Shown piece by piece: positions 43,598 through 53,479 of a stretch of 64,000 nt of DNA. The translations under genes were made by a program, and so were the position numbers. Below the pieces are notes generated by a model. It ran no database searches, was not told the origin of the DNA, and was given only the letters and a program-made list of their open reading frames with translations. Source of the DNA: Pseudoalteromonas rubra (GTDB taxonomy: Bacteria; Pseudomonadota; Gammaproteobacteria; Enterobacterales; Alteromonadaceae); assembly GCF_005887115.1 (NCBI RefSeq), contig NZ_PNCJ01000008.1, positions 186,001-250,000 on the forward strand. Direction: 5' to 3'. Positions within the stretch are counted from its first letter, which is position 1, and each line of letters opens with the position of its first letter.

Positions 43598-45436
43598 ATG
43601 CGTAAAATGACACTCCTTGCCGCAGCCGTGGCAGCAGCGCTCCTCTCAGGTTGTCAGCAAACTGCAGAGCAACCAACTAACACCGCCAAGGCGGAAGTAA
43701 CCCAACAAGTAGTACAAAGCGAAGTAGAAAAGGCCAATGCCTTTTTTGATGAAGTTTTTATGCGCGGCGTTATGCGCAGCCCGGTTTACCAAACTTACCT
43801 GGGTATTAAGCAAGACTACGACAAATGGGATGATGGCTCTGAAGCGCGAGCAAAAGAGGATCTGGAACTCACCAAGAAAGACCTGGTTGCTTTAAAAGCG
43901 ATTGACCGTAGCAAACTGGATGCACAAACTCAGGTAAGCTATGACTTGTTCAAGCAAGGCTTAGAAAATCAGATTGCCGACTACAAATGGCGTTATCACA
44001 ACTATCCAGTCAATCAGATGTACGGTACTCACTCAATGGTCCCGGCATTTTTGATCAACCAGCACCAAATCACTGACGTAAAAGACGCCAAAGCGTATAT
44101 TTCACGTCTAAATGGAGTGCCTGTGGTATTCGAGCAGCTGGAAAAAGACCTGACTACACGTGCTGACAAAGGTATTATTGCGCCTAAGTTTGTATTCCCT
44201 CACGTCATTGATTCAAGCAAAAACATCATCAAAGGGGCACCGTTTGCCAGTGGTGAAGATTCGACTCTGTTGGCTGATTTTAAACGTAAGGTCAATAAAT
44301 TAGACATTGCAGACAGTGAGAAGCAAGCCCTGATCGGTGAGGCAACAGAAGCACTTAAAACCGCAGTTAAACCAGCCTACTCTAAACTAATCAGCTACTT
44401 GCAACAGCTTGAGAAGCGTGCTGATACTCGTGATGGTGCCTGGAAGTTCCCTGATGGTGAGAAGTTTTTCAACAATGCGCTGGCGCGCACCACCACCACA
44501 GATTTAACTGCGGCAGAAATCCACAAAATTGGTTTGTCTGAGGTTGCACGTATTCATGATGAAATGCGTGAAATCAAAGAAAAAGTCGGCTTTAAAGGCG
44601 ATCTGAAAGCCTTTATGCAGTTCATGCGTACCGACAAGCAGTTCTACCTGCCTAACACTGAAGAAGGTAAAGCCAAGTATCTGGCAGACGCGACTGCCAT
44701 GATCGACAATCTGAAAGGTCGTCTTGACGAGCTGTTCATCGTCAAACCAAAAGCCGACATGATAGTTAAACGCGTAGAAGCTTTCCGTGAAAAATCAGCA
44801 GGTAAAGCCTTCTATCAGCAGCCAGCTCCGGATGGCTCACGTCCGGGTGTGTATTATGCCAACCTGTATGACATGGAAGCCATGCCAACCTACCAGATGG
44901 AAGCACTGGCTTACCACGAAGGTATTCCTGGCCACCACATGCAAATCGCCATTGCTATGGAACTAGAAAACATGCCTAAGTTCCGTAAATTTGGCCGCTA
45001 TACCGCTTACACTGAAGGCTGGGGACTATACTCTGAGCTGGTGCCAAAAGAAATGGGCCTGTATGAAGACCCATATTCTGACTTTGGCCGCTTAGCGATG
45101 GAACTATGGCGTGCTTGTCGTCTGGTTGTAGACACAGGTATCCATGCAATGAAGTGGACGCGTCAGGAAGGTATTGATTACTATGTAAACAACACGCCAA
45201 ACGCGAAGTCTGATGCAGTGAAAATGGTAGAGCGCCACATCGTGATCCCATCTCAGGCGACGGCTTACAAGATTGGTATGCTGAAAATTGTTGAACTACG
45301 TGAAGCTGCTAAGAAAGAGCTGGGCGACAAGTTCGATATCCGTCAGTTCCACGATGTAGTACTTAAAAACGGTCCAGTGCCACTGAACGTGCTAGAGCAA
45401 TTCGTGAACGAATGGGTTGCCAGCAAAAAAGCCTAA
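43598..45436 (+). CDS. DUF885 lipoprotein, putative metallopeptidase
   Basis: A 612-aa lipoprotein (lipobox L-L-S-G-C at residues 15-19) of the DUF885 family, whose members are zinc-dependent carboxypeptidase-like enzymes of the cell envelope. The signature Y-H-E-G-I-P-G-H-H-M-Q lies near residue 445, followed by Y-T-E-G-W-G-L-Y and a C-terminal V-V-L-K-N-G-P-V-P-L-N-V-L. Together these give the metal-binding His and Glu residues. Peptidase function is inferred from family. AAAGGTAACCC precedes the ATG. Its 3' end overlaps the convergent kinase gene by 4 bases. Confidence 0.88.
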   Translation: MRKMTLLAAAVAAALLSGCQQTAEQPTNTAKAEVTQQVVQSEVEKANAFFDEVFMRGVMRSPVYQTYLGIKQDYDKWDDGSEARAKEDLELTKKDLVALKAIDRSKLDAQTQVSYDLFKQGLENQIADYKWRYHNYPVNQMYGTHSMVPAFLINQHQITDVKDAKAYISRLNGVPVVFEQLEKDLTTRADKGIIAPKFVFPHVIDSSKNIIKGAPFASGEDSTLLADFKRKVNKLDIADSEKQALIGEATEALKTAVKPAYSKLISYLQQLEKRADTRDGAWKFPDGEKFFNNALARTTTTDLTAAEIHKIGLSEVARIHDEMREIKEKVGFKGDLKAFMQFMRTDKQFYLPNTEEGKAKYLADATAMIDNLKGRLDELFIVKPKADMIVKRVEAFREKSAGKAFYQQPAPDGSRPGVYYANLYDMEAMPTYQMEALAYHEGIPGHHMQIAIAMELENMPKFRKFGRYTAYTEGWGLYSELVPKEMGLYEDPYSDFGRLAMELWRACRLVVDTGIHAMKWTRQEGIDYYVNNTPNAKSDAVKMVERHIVIPSQATAYKIGMLKIVELREAAKKELGDKFDIRQFHDVVLKNGPVPLNVLEQFVNEWVASKKA

Positions 45437-47253
45437 TCACATGGCTCTGGCGATACCATCTTAAACGCGGTATTCGCCAGAATAATGTGTAAGCAAGCCC
45501 CGCCATGAGCGGGGCTTTGTATTTTAATCTCCCCACCTAGCTTTTGAGTCACCAGGTTGTAGATGATACTTAATCCCAAACCTGTGCCGCCCGAGTGACG
45601 TTTTGACGTGACAAAAGGCTCAAAAATCACAGGCAGTAGTTCCTTATCAATACCCTGTCCATCGTCTTTAAAATAGAAGTGTACATAGTCATTCACGATA
45701 TGCGCCGAGACTATGATGGTCAGCTGTCTGTCCGGATGTTTACCATGTAATACACTGTTGTTCAGGCTATATCCGATGATCTGATTAAACACATTGGGAT
45801 AGCTACTGAGGATCAGATTATCCGGTATTTCAATTTCAATTTTGTACTCCTTCTCAGGCAGTTCGCTGCGATAACAGTCAAACACCCCTTCCACCAGGGT
45901 TTTCAAGTCAAATTCCATCTCCGTGTCGTAATGCTGCTGTGCCGATACCTTTTTAAAGTCGTCAATGAGTGAAGCTGTGCGATGCAGGTTGTTTTCCAGC
46001 AAAAAAAGAGCCGACTCTGCCTCCCCAATAAGATTGGTCAGCGTGGTTTTCTTCAGCTGTCCGCTATCTAAATCGCGGCGCATATTTTCAACCTGCGCTT
46101 TAAGATGAGACTGGCTGGTAATGGCAATGCCCAGCGGGGTGTTTAGCTCATGGGCAAAGCCACTGACCATATTGCTCAGGCTCGCCATTTTGGCCTCTTC
46201 AATTAGCCGCTGCTGGGCTGCACTGAGCCTGGCCATCAGGGTCTCGATAAAGTCGAGCAGTTCATCCAGATGGTGACCTATCTGGGCAATTTCATCTTCA
46301 CTTTTGAGATTGACACGTAAAGAAAAGTCTTCATGCTTAGCGACCCTGACAAGCACTCTGCCAATCGCCATAACCTGCGCGGATACCCGACTATTAAGGT
46401 AGTACAACAGGAGCAGACTAAAGCCGCTACTGAGTACGATTGATAGCAAACTGATCAAGATCAGCTGTTGCTGCTCCTCCTGATACGCACTGAACAGCTG
46501 TTTAGCCACAATCGTAAAATGGCCGCGTATCGCCAACTTTAGCTCACCCAACTCACCACGTACGCCCTGGTTATGATCCAGCCCCTGTTTTTGCAATACA
46601 TTGGTGTATACGACAAAACCATTCTGATAATGCTCCAGCGTCAACCCAAATGCCTCTGCACGCTCAGGGAACTTTGTCCGGATACGATTTTTAGCTTGCA
46701 GGATCAGGTCGCCGTGTTGATTTAGATAGCTTCTGTCGAGCCGGAGCAAAAAGTCTTTTTCCCGTCGCCTCAACTCCAAAAGTAAGATCTCCAGTTGCGG
46801 ATCTTGAGCCTCTTTGGCAAGCGCCTGCAAAGCATGTGCTTTACTGCGGAACTCACCATACACGCCATCGTCTTTATCATAGCCCAGCAACGCCTGCATA
46901 GAGGCCAGTTGCTCATACAATTCGGCGAACTGATTAACCTGCTCATCGAGCTTAAACAGCAACTCAAGATGTTGATGATCAGTCACCAGTAAAGCGACCA
47001 GCTCATTGAAGCTATCCCGATATGCATAACGATAGTCATCAATAGAGAGCAAGGAGGCTTTCTGCCTTTCAATCACAAACCGCTCTTCCTGATCCAACAG
47101 CCGCTGGATTTGGGTTTGTAATTTAAATAAATGATCGTTGAGTTGCTTGCTATGATCCAGCTCCCGGTAGAGAAACCAGCTCACCGTCGCAATGATCAAC
47201 GCCGCACCAATGGCGGCCACTTTGAATAACAAAAGTGACTGTTTTAACTGCAC
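45433..47253 (-). CDS. Orphan transmembrane sensor histidine kinase
   Basis: A 606-aa kinase. Transmembrane helices at ~8-28 and ~264-286 enclose a ~235-residue periplasmic domain, strongly helical, with many Glu, Gln and Leu. A HAMP region follows (~287-340), then the dimerisation/phosphoacceptor box G-F-A-H-E-L-N-T-P-L with His 368. The ATPase domain has N-box N-N-S-V-L-H-G, D-D-G-Q-G-I and G-G-T-G-L-G-L-S. No response regulator lies beside it. Divergent to it, 238 bp away, is a TRAP-type solute-binding protein that could present the signal. The periplasmic helical layout recalls TorS-like sensors, but this is a guess. Confidence 0.9.
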   Translation of the reverse strand: MQLKQSLLLFKVAAIGAALIIATVSWFLYRELDHSKQLNDHLFKLQTQIQRLLDQEERFVIERQKASLLSIDDYRYAYRDSFNELVALLVTDHQHLELLFKLDEQVNQFAELYEQLASMQALLGYDKDDGVYGEFRSKAHALQALAKEAQDPQLEILLLELRRREKDFLLRLDRSYLNQHGDLILQAKNRIRTKFPERAEAFGLTLEHYQNGFVVYTNVLQKQGLDHNQGVRGELGELKLAIRGHFTIVAKQLFSAYQEEQQQLILISLLSIVLSSGFSLLLLYYLNSRVSAQVMAIGRVLVRVAKHEDFSLRVNLKSEDEIAQIGHHLDELLDFIETLMARLSAAQQRLIEEAKMASLSNMVSGFAHELNTPLGIAITSQSHLKAQVENMRRDLDSGQLKKTTLTNLIGEAESALFLLENNLHRTASLIDDFKKVSAQQHYDTEMEFDLKTLVEGVFDCYRSELPEKEYKIEIEIPDNLILSSYPNVFNQIIGYSLNNSVLHGKHPDRQLTIIVSAHIVNDYVHFYFKDDGQGIDKELLPVIFEPFVTSKRHSGGTGLGLSIIYNLVTQKLGGEIKIQSPAHGGACLHIILANTAFKMVSPEPCD

Positions 47254-47491
47254 AAATAAGTTCCTGACTTGCCCCTAGTCCTCATAAGCTTAGACAACAT
47301 AATCGTGTTCGGCGAGCATTACCCAGACTTTGCATCATTCACTTATGATTAAAAATCGCCTCCTATACAAAGCACCGCTCGTTATGGTGATCCATAGACT
47401 GATTTTCATTTAACTCAATGCGGTCTAGACTTAACAGCATAAGTTCATTTAGACCTGATGCAGTTGGGTTGCAGTTACTTAGAGTGAAGGT

Positions 47492-48604
47492 ATGAGCAGC
47501 TTAGGTAAACCCAATAGTCTGTTATCCCCTGGCAGGCGTATTTTTTTGCGCCAGAGTACCGCCTTGCTGCCTCTGCTGGGAACAGAGCTTCAAGCAAAGC
47601 AACCAGACTGCACCGGAGCACGTTACCGTTTAGTTTTTGCCTCCCCCTATAATACCGAGCTATGGCTGTCTTCCCCTCATATGCACCAGCAGCTGAAACG
47701 CAATATTGAAGACTTTTCTAATGGCAAAATCTGCGTGGAGATCCGCGATAAAGGCCAACAGGGCGTTGGCCGTGAGCTAGCTGTACAGGTTTCCAGAGGT
47801 GCCATTCAGGGGGCACTGCTGAGTGTCTCTAACCTGTCACCTATTGTGCCTAAGCTCGATATTCTCAATATTCCCTTTTGGGCTGCACAGTCTCAGTCTT
47901 ACCTGAATCTCATCACCTCAAAATTATGGCAGCAACAGGTCACTGATCAGATCCGTGCTCAGAGCGAGATTGCAATCTTGCTGTATCATCTGCCCGGCGC
48001 CAGAACCCTGACCTCTACACGTCAGTACGGCAAGTTGCTGAAAACGCCCAGCGATATCATTGATGTGATCTTTCGTGTGCCCGCCAGTCAGGTACTCAGA
48101 CAGTTTTATCAACTCTGTGGCACCACACCGGTTCAGGTGGCCTGGAAAAAAGCAGCCATGCTGGCGGCGAGTAAACGTTTCGATGCCCTGGACCCGTCGG
48201 TAACGGGATTATATAACGGTCCAAATGGGCTAAATCGCCACATAGGGGCCGTATCTTTGATTAATTCGGTGCAGGATGGCTGGGTATCGGTTATTAATCA
48301 GCAGTGGCTCAATTCGCTGCCAAGAAAGCTGCGCATTGCCGTTTGGGAAGGCGCAGAGAAAACCTTTACCCAGCACCTGCCAATGGCACGTCGGGCCGCG
48401 CTTTACTGTCAGCGTGGCCTGCTCAGAAATGGCGCCACCATTTATTACCCGAGTGCCGATGAGATGGCCGCCTGGCAGGAAATTGGCGGTTATCAGCGCC
48501 GTGAATGGCACGCCACCAAAGTGGCGCTGTTGGGAAAAGTCAGTGCCTTTGATGAGTTTCTGGCCGCCACTCAAGTCAATAATGGCCTGACTTTTCCAAC
48601 CTAG
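47492..48604 (+). CDS. TRAP-type solute-binding protein (DctP family) with Tat-like signal
   Basis: A 370-aa DctP-fold protein. The N-terminus carries a twin-arginine-like motif G-R-R-I-F-L-R-Q-S before a hydrophobic stretch, suggesting Tat export. The mature part keeps TRAP binding-protein blocks: L-V-F-A-S-P-Y-N, E-I-R-D-K-G-Q-Q-G-V-G-R-E, a V-F-R-V-P-A-S-Q-V segment with the ligand-anchoring Arg, and G-L-Y-N-G-P-N-G. No TRAP permease genes are adjacent. Divergence from an orphan sensor kinase suggests the protein may serve as a sensory ligand-binding partner. Stop lies 3 bp from the convergent cusA stop. Confidence 0.8.
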   Translation: MSSLGKPNSLLSPGRRIFLRQSTALLPLLGTELQAKQPDCTGARYRLVFASPYNTELWLSSPHMHQQLKRNIEDFSNGKICVEIRDKGQQGVGRELAVQVSRGAIQGALLSVSNLSPIVPKLDILNIPFWAAQSQSYLNLITSKLWQQQVTDQIRAQSEIAILLYHLPGARTLTSTRQYGKLLKTPSDIIDVIFRVPASQVLRQFYQLCGTTPVQVAWKKAAMLAASKRFDALDPSVTGLYNGPNGLNRHIGAVSLINSVQDGWVSVINQQWLNSLPRKLRIAVWEGAEKTFTQHLPMARRAALYCQRGLLRNGATIYYPSADEMAAWQEIGGYQRREWHATKVALLGKVSAFDEFLAATQVNNGLTFPT

Positions 48605-48607
48605 CTG

Positions 48608-51600
48608 TTAAATACCTTGCTGAATTTGCGCGTTAAAGCGTTGCAGCGCGGGCTTTTTCATCAGGCTATAACATACTGGCAATACCAATAGCGCTAACAC
48701 CAGTGCGCTGAGCATACCACCCACCATAGGCGCAGCAATCCGACTCATGATTTCAGAGCCAGTGCCTGTGCCATACAAAATCGGCAGCAAACCAATGATG
48801 ATAGTCGCGACGGTCATCATCACCGGCCGTACCCGTAGTGCAGCACCATGTAGCAAAGCATCTATGTATTGTGATTCGCTTACAGCAACCTGCCGTGCTT
48901 TGGCCTCGCTTTGCAGGTCTTCAAACGCCTGCTCCAGGTACACTAGCATGAGTACGCCAATCTCGACCGCCACACCGGCCAGCGCAATAAAGCCAACCCC
49001 CACCGCGACGGAGAAGTTAAAGCCTTGCAAATACATCAGCCACAGACCGCCCACAGTGGCCATAGGCAGAGTCAGGAGGATCAGCGCCACCTCACCAAAA
49101 CGACGGAAGTTAAGGTATAACAGCAACATGATGATTGCCAAAGTCAGCGGCAGCACATAACTGAGCTTTTCCTGAGCCCGGAGCATATATTCATACTGAC
49201 CCGCCCAGTTTAATGAGTACCCGGCGGGTAATGCCAGCTCTTCGGCGACCACACTGCGCGCCAGCTCAACATAACTGCCCAGGTCTACACCGTCTATGTC
49301 GACAAAGGTCCAGCCATTGATGCGGGCGTTCTCACTTTTGATCCCCGGCGCGCCACTTTCTACGTACACATCGGCCACATCCCCAAGCGCAATACGCTGA
49401 CCGGTAGGCGTCACGATTGGCAACCGTGCCAGCTGCTCGGGCGAGCTACGATAATCCTGCGGATAACGCAAATTGACCGGGTAGCGCTCCTGCCCCTCTA
49501 CGGTTTGGGTAACATTCATACCACCAATGGCGGTGGCCACCACTTGCTGCACATCGGCAATGTTTAGCCCGAAACGACTGGCCTGCTCGCGGCGAATATC
49601 CACTTTAATATAACGCCCGCCCGCAACTCGCTCAGAATACACAGACGCCGTGCCAGGTACCTTGCTGAGAATGGTTTCGAGACGCTGACCAAGCGATTCA
49701 ATAACGGTTAGATCTGGGCCTGCAATCTTAACCCCGACCGGCGTTTTGATCCCCGTCGCGAGCATATCGATACGGGTTTTGATGGGCATCACCCAGGCAT
49801 TGCTGACACCCGGTAGTTTCACCAGACGATCCAGTTCGGCTTTGAGCTTTTCTGTGGTCATGCCCTCACGCCATTCGCTGCGAGGCTTAAGCTGAATAAA
49901 GGTTTCAATCATAGTCAGTGGCGCAGGATCGGTGGCCGATTCGGCACGGCCGACTTTACCAAACACATTTTCTACCTCGGGCACTGTGGCAATCAGTTTG
50001 TCGGTTTGCTGTAACAGCTCACGCGCTTTACCGATGGAAATCCCCGGATAAGTGGTGGGCATATACATCAGATCGCCTTCATCCAGTGGCGGAATAAATT
50101 CGCTGCCGATTTTATTCAGCGGATAAAAGCCCACCACAGTCAGAGCGATCGCTGCCAAAAGCGTGGTCTTAGGGAAACGCATCACCTGTCGCAGCAGTGG
50201 CATATAAGCGGCTATAAGCAGCCGGTTGAGCGGGTTCTTGCGCTCCGGCGTGACTTTGCCACGGATAAAGTAGCCCATCAGCACTGGGACCAGGGTAATT
50301 GCCAGTCCGGCAGCTGCTGCCATGGCATAGGTTTTCGTATATGCCAGCGGCGCAAACATGCGCCCTTCCTGCGCTTCGAGAATAAACACCGGCAGGAATG
50401 ACACGGTGATGATCAGCAGGCTGAAGAACAGGGCTGGACCCACTTCCGTGGCGGCTTTCGCCACAACCTGCCAGCGATTGTCGTCGGTCAGCGGCGTCTT
50501 TTCCATGTGCTTATGAAGGTTTTCTATCATCACGATTGCCCCATCGGTCATCGCACCGATGGCGATGGCAATCCCGCCAAGCGACATGATGTTGGCGTTG
50601 ATCCCCTGAAAATACATAACAATAAAGGCCACCAGGATCCCCAACGGCAAAGTGATCACCGCCACCAGCGAGGAGCGCAAATGGAACAGGAAAGCGGCAC
50701 AGATCACGGCCACCACCAATAGCTCTTCAAGCAACTTTTGCCACAGGTTATCAACCGCCCGCTCAATCAGCTGGCTGCGGTCATACACAGTGACCACCTC
50801 AACCCCTTCGGGTAAGGAGGCCTTCAACTCATCCAGCCGGGCTTTCACACCGGCTATGGTCTGCTGCGCATTTTCACCAAAGCGCATGACCACCACGCCG
50901 CCAACCACTTCACCTTCGCCGTTAAGCTCGGCAATGCCGCGTCGCATTTGCGGGCCGATGGTTATTTGCGCGACATCACCTAAGGTCAATGCGGTGCCCT
51001 GTGCATTGAGGCCCAGCGGGATCTGGGCAATGTCAGTGACCGAACGAATATATCCGGTGGCCGTCACCATATATTCAGCTTCTGCCATCTCGATAACTGA
51101 CGCGCCGGTTTCCTGGTTACCTCGTTGCAGCGCCTGCTGAATATGACTCAGGGGCAGGTTATAGGCGCGCAGTTTATCCGGGTCAACCTGCACCTGATAT
51201 TGCTTAACCATACCACCCACAGAAGCCACTTCGGAGACCCCAGGCACCGTCTGTAACTCGTATTTTAAGAACCAGTCCTGGAGACTACGTAATTGGCTAA
51301 TGTCGTGCTTACCCGAACGATCCGTCAGGGCATAAATGTACACCCAGCCCACCCCGGTGGCATCCGGTCCAAGTTGTGGTTTGGCAGTCGGTGGCAGTAA
51401 GTTGGCCGCTTGGCTGAGATACTCCAGTACCCGGCTACGCGCCCAGTAAAGATCCGTGTCGTCATCAAAGATCACATACACATAGGAATCGCCATAGAAG
51501 GAGTATCCCCGCACTGTGGTTGCCCCCGGAACTGACAACATGGCGGTGGTCAACGGAAAAGTCACCTGATCCTGGACCACTTGCGGCGACTGGCCCGGAT

Positions 51601-51757
51601 AACTGGTTTTGACTATGACCTGCACATCCGATAGATCCGGAATGGCATCGACCGGCGTTTGCTTCAGTGCAAACAGGCCGCCTGCCACCAGCATCAGCGT
51701 GCTCAACAAGACCAGTACGCGATTGTGCAAAGACCAGGTTATGATTGCTGCTATCAT
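48608..51757 (-). CDS. cusA: CusA-like heavy-metal RND efflux transporter
   Basis: The inner-membrane RND pump of a copper(I)/silver(I) CusCBA exporter. The 1049-aa protein has the RND two-half topology, H-M-E-type signature G-A-M-T-D-G-A-I-V-M-I-E-N near residue 405, and porter-domain methionine segments equivalent to those lining E. coli CusA: L-M-Y-M-P-T-T, T-M-I-E-T-F-I-Q and I-D-M-L-A-T-G-I-K. The G-Y-S-F-Y-G-D-S-Y-V block is also CusA-like. Cu/Ag specificity is inferred from these methionines and the operon partners. It is the last gene of a five-gene minus-strand operon, 15 bp after cusB. Confidence 0.93.
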   Translation of the reverse strand: MIAAIITWSLHNRVLVLLSTLMLVAGGLFALKQTPVDAIPDLSDVQVIVKTSYPGQSPQVVQDQVTFPLTTAMLSVPGATTVRGYSFYGDSYVYVIFDDDTDLYWARSRVLEYLSQAANLLPPTAKPQLGPDATGVGWVYIYALTDRSGKHDISQLRSLQDWFLKYELQTVPGVSEVASVGGMVKQYQVQVDPDKLRAYNLPLSHIQQALQRGNQETGASVIEMAEAEYMVTATGYIRSVTDIAQIPLGLNAQGTALTLGDVAQITIGPQMRRGIAELNGEGEVVGGVVVMRFGENAQQTIAGVKARLDELKASLPEGVEVVTVYDRSQLIERAVDNLWQKLLEELLVVAVICAAFLFHLRSSLVAVITLPLGILVAFIVMYFQGINANIMSLGGIAIAIGAMTDGAIVMIENLHKHMEKTPLTDDNRWQVVAKAATEVGPALFFSLLIITVSFLPVFILEAQEGRMFAPLAYTKTYAMAAAAGLAITLVPVLMGYFIRGKVTPERKNPLNRLLIAAYMPLLRQVMRFPKTTLLAAIALTVVGFYPLNKIGSEFIPPLDEGDLMYMPTTYPGISIGKARELLQQTDKLIATVPEVENVFGKVGRAESATDPAPLTMIETFIQLKPRSEWREGMTTEKLKAELDRLVKLPGVSNAWVMPIKTRIDMLATGIKTPVGVKIAGPDLTVIESLGQRLETILSKVPGTASVYSERVAGGRYIKVDIRREQASRFGLNIADVQQVVATAIGGMNVTQTVEGQERYPVNLRYPQDYRSSPEQLARLPIVTPTGQRIALGDVADVYVESGAPGIKSENARINGWTFVDIDGVDLGSYVELARSVVAEELALPAGYSLNWAGQYEYMLRAQEKLSYVLPLTLAIIMLLLYLNFRRFGEVALILLTLPMATVGGLWLMYLQGFNFSVAVGVGFIALAGVAVEIGVLMLVYLEQAFEDLQSEAKARQVAVSESQYIDALLHGAALRVRPVMMTVATIIIGLLPILYGTGTGSEIMSRIAAPMVGGMLSALVLALLVLPVCYSLMKKPALQRFNAQIQQGI

Positions 51758-51772
51758 GATAATACTCCCGGC

Positions 51773-53479
51773 TTAATGATGCGCATGTTCAGACATGGCA
51801 GAGTCTTGCTCACCGTGCTGCATCTTGGTCACAACAAAATCATCCCCCACCTCGAAGGTAAAGGTTATCTGATCGCCAACATTAAACGCACTCAGGTCGA
51901 TGTCTTCGGCTATCACAAAGTCCATGGTGGCCGCTGCCCGCCCCCATTTCTCTATGGCGCCGCGATGGATAGTCGCGGTACGCGAGGCGGCATCTATTGC
52001 TTTGATATGGCCATCCACGGTCGCCGTTGGTAAGGTCGGTTCAGCCATGATGTGAATGGTGGTGATTTCATACCCGGCATCCGTTTTGGTGACCTCAAAA
52101 TGCAGCGACTGACCGGCTTTAAGCGCACTGCTGTCGAGCGTCTCAGCAAGTTGAAAATCCATGGTCATTTCGGGCCATTCCCACTCGGGCACAGCATCAT
52201 GAGTCATGTTGATCACGTCCGATTGCGCCTCATAGTGGTTCACAGTACCGGCCATCCAGACCTGAGTTGGTTTTGCATCCGCACTCATACGCTTAAAGTC
52301 AGAGCTTTTGCTGGACTCCGAATCAATCAGGAAGTGAGCTGAAGTGACAACCCGATCGTCCTGCTGAAGTCCATCGAGGATCTCAGTGCTTTGCAGCCCT
52401 ACCCGACCCAAAGTAACGGCCACAGATTTAAAGCGCCCGTCGCCCAACGCCACAACAACCCTGTCCTGCTTACCGGTGCGGATCACCGCCTCGCTCGGCA
52501 CCTGCATGGCTTGTGTTTTACTGCCGGCCTGAATTAGTACCTGCGCAAACATATTGGGTTTCAGTTGCCCTGCTGCATTGTCAAACTTCAAACGTACCCG
52601 CAGGGTCCGAGTGGTTTCATTGAGGGTTGGATAAACATAGTCTACATTGCCCTGCCAACGCGCACCGGGCAGATAATCCAGCGTCATAGTAACGGGCTGA
52701 CCGGCTTTGACCAGCGCGGTATCGCGCTCGAATACTTCGGCTTCCACCCAGACCTGATCCAGCTGGGCAATACTCATTAGGGTATTACCTGGATTGACAT
52801 AAAACCCTTCGCGGATCTTCAGCTCGGCTATCACACCGCTTTGGCGGGCGTAGAAGGTGATGGTCTGACGCACCTGACGCTGCGCCTCTAAACTGGCGAT
52901 AAAATCGGCCGACAATTGCAGCGCCATTAAACGCTCGCGTGCCGCTTTGATCAGGGTGGCATTATTACGATTTAACGCGATTAAAAATTCTTCCTGCGCA
53001 TTCACCAGCTGCGGCGAATAGAGCGAATACAAAGGCTGCCCCTGCTCCACCGGCTCGCCGGCCGCTTTGATGTACAGGGTTTCAACCCAGCCATCGACGC
53101 GCGGGTGAATGTGTACCAGTTTGTCTTCATCATATTGCACATAACCCACCGTCGAAATCGTGCTGTGCATCGGCCCCACTTCAACCGCAGCGGTTCTCAC
53201 GCCCAGGTTATTCACGACTTCAGGAGAAATGGTGACGGCGCCGGGCACCTGCTCTTCACTTTCGGCATAAACAGGCACCAGATCCATGCCCATAGGCGAC
53301 TTACCGGGTTTATCACGGCGATAATTACTGTCCATTGGCGCCACCCAGTAGAGCGGCTGGTTGCTATCGACCTCTGCATCAGCGGTATGAGAGGGTGTGG
53401 CGGTCAGCGTCATCAGGACATAGCTCAGCGCGCCCCCTGATAAGCCAGCTAGCAATAGTTTCAGCGTATTATTCATCAT
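51773..53479 (-). CDS. cusB: CusB-like periplasmic adaptor with two C-terminal CusF-like domains
   Basis: A membrane-fusion protein joining CusA to CusC. After an N-terminal anchor the 568-aa protein has a heavy-metal-binding-like segment (Y-W-V-A-P-M-D ... P-M-G-M-D-L-V-P), barrel-sandwich and beta-barrel parts (H-I-H-P-R-V-D-G-W-V-E), and a macrofusion domain. From residue ~405 come two extra domains. The first has the CusF copper site H427, W435, M438, M440 (W-P-E-M-T-M-D-F). The second, ~485-553, keeps H505, W512 and M519 but lacks one methionine (A-A-A-T-M-D-F), so looks degenerate. The tail ends H-A-H-H. Fusion of CusF to CusB is known; two copies are less usual. It overlaps cusC by 11 bases. 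Confidence 0.92.
   Translation of the reverse strand: MMNNTLKLLLAGLSGGALSYVLMTLTATPSHTADAEVDSNQPLYWVAPMDSNYRRDKPGKSPMGMDLVPVYAESEEQVPGAVTISPEVVNNLGVRTAAVEVGPMHSTISTVGYVQYDEDKLVHIHPRVDGWVETLYIKAAGEPVEQGQPLYSLYSPQLVNAQEEFLIALNRNNATLIKAARERLMALQLSADFIASLEAQRQVRQTITFYARQSGVIAELKIREGFYVNPGNTLMSIAQLDQVWVEAEVFERDTALVKAGQPVTMTLDYLPGARWQGNVDYVYPTLNETTRTLRVRLKFDNAAGQLKPNMFAQVLIQAGSKTQAMQVPSEAVIRTGKQDRVVVALGDGRFKSVAVTLGRVGLQSTEILDGLQQDDRVVTSAHFLIDSESSKSSDFKRMSADAKPTQVWMAGTVNHYEAQSDVINMTHDAVPEWEWPEMTMDFQLAETLDSSALKAGQSLHFEVTKTDAGYEITTIHIMAEPTLPTATVDGHIKAIDAASRTATIHRGAIEKWGRAAATMDFVIAEDIDLSAFNVGDQITFTFEVGDDFVVTKMQHGEQDSAMSEHAHH

Noticed and set aside
47492..48604. Calling the DctP protein part of a complete TRAP transporter
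   Set aside because: No DctQ or DctM gene is adjacent; the neighbours are the sensor kinase and cusA.
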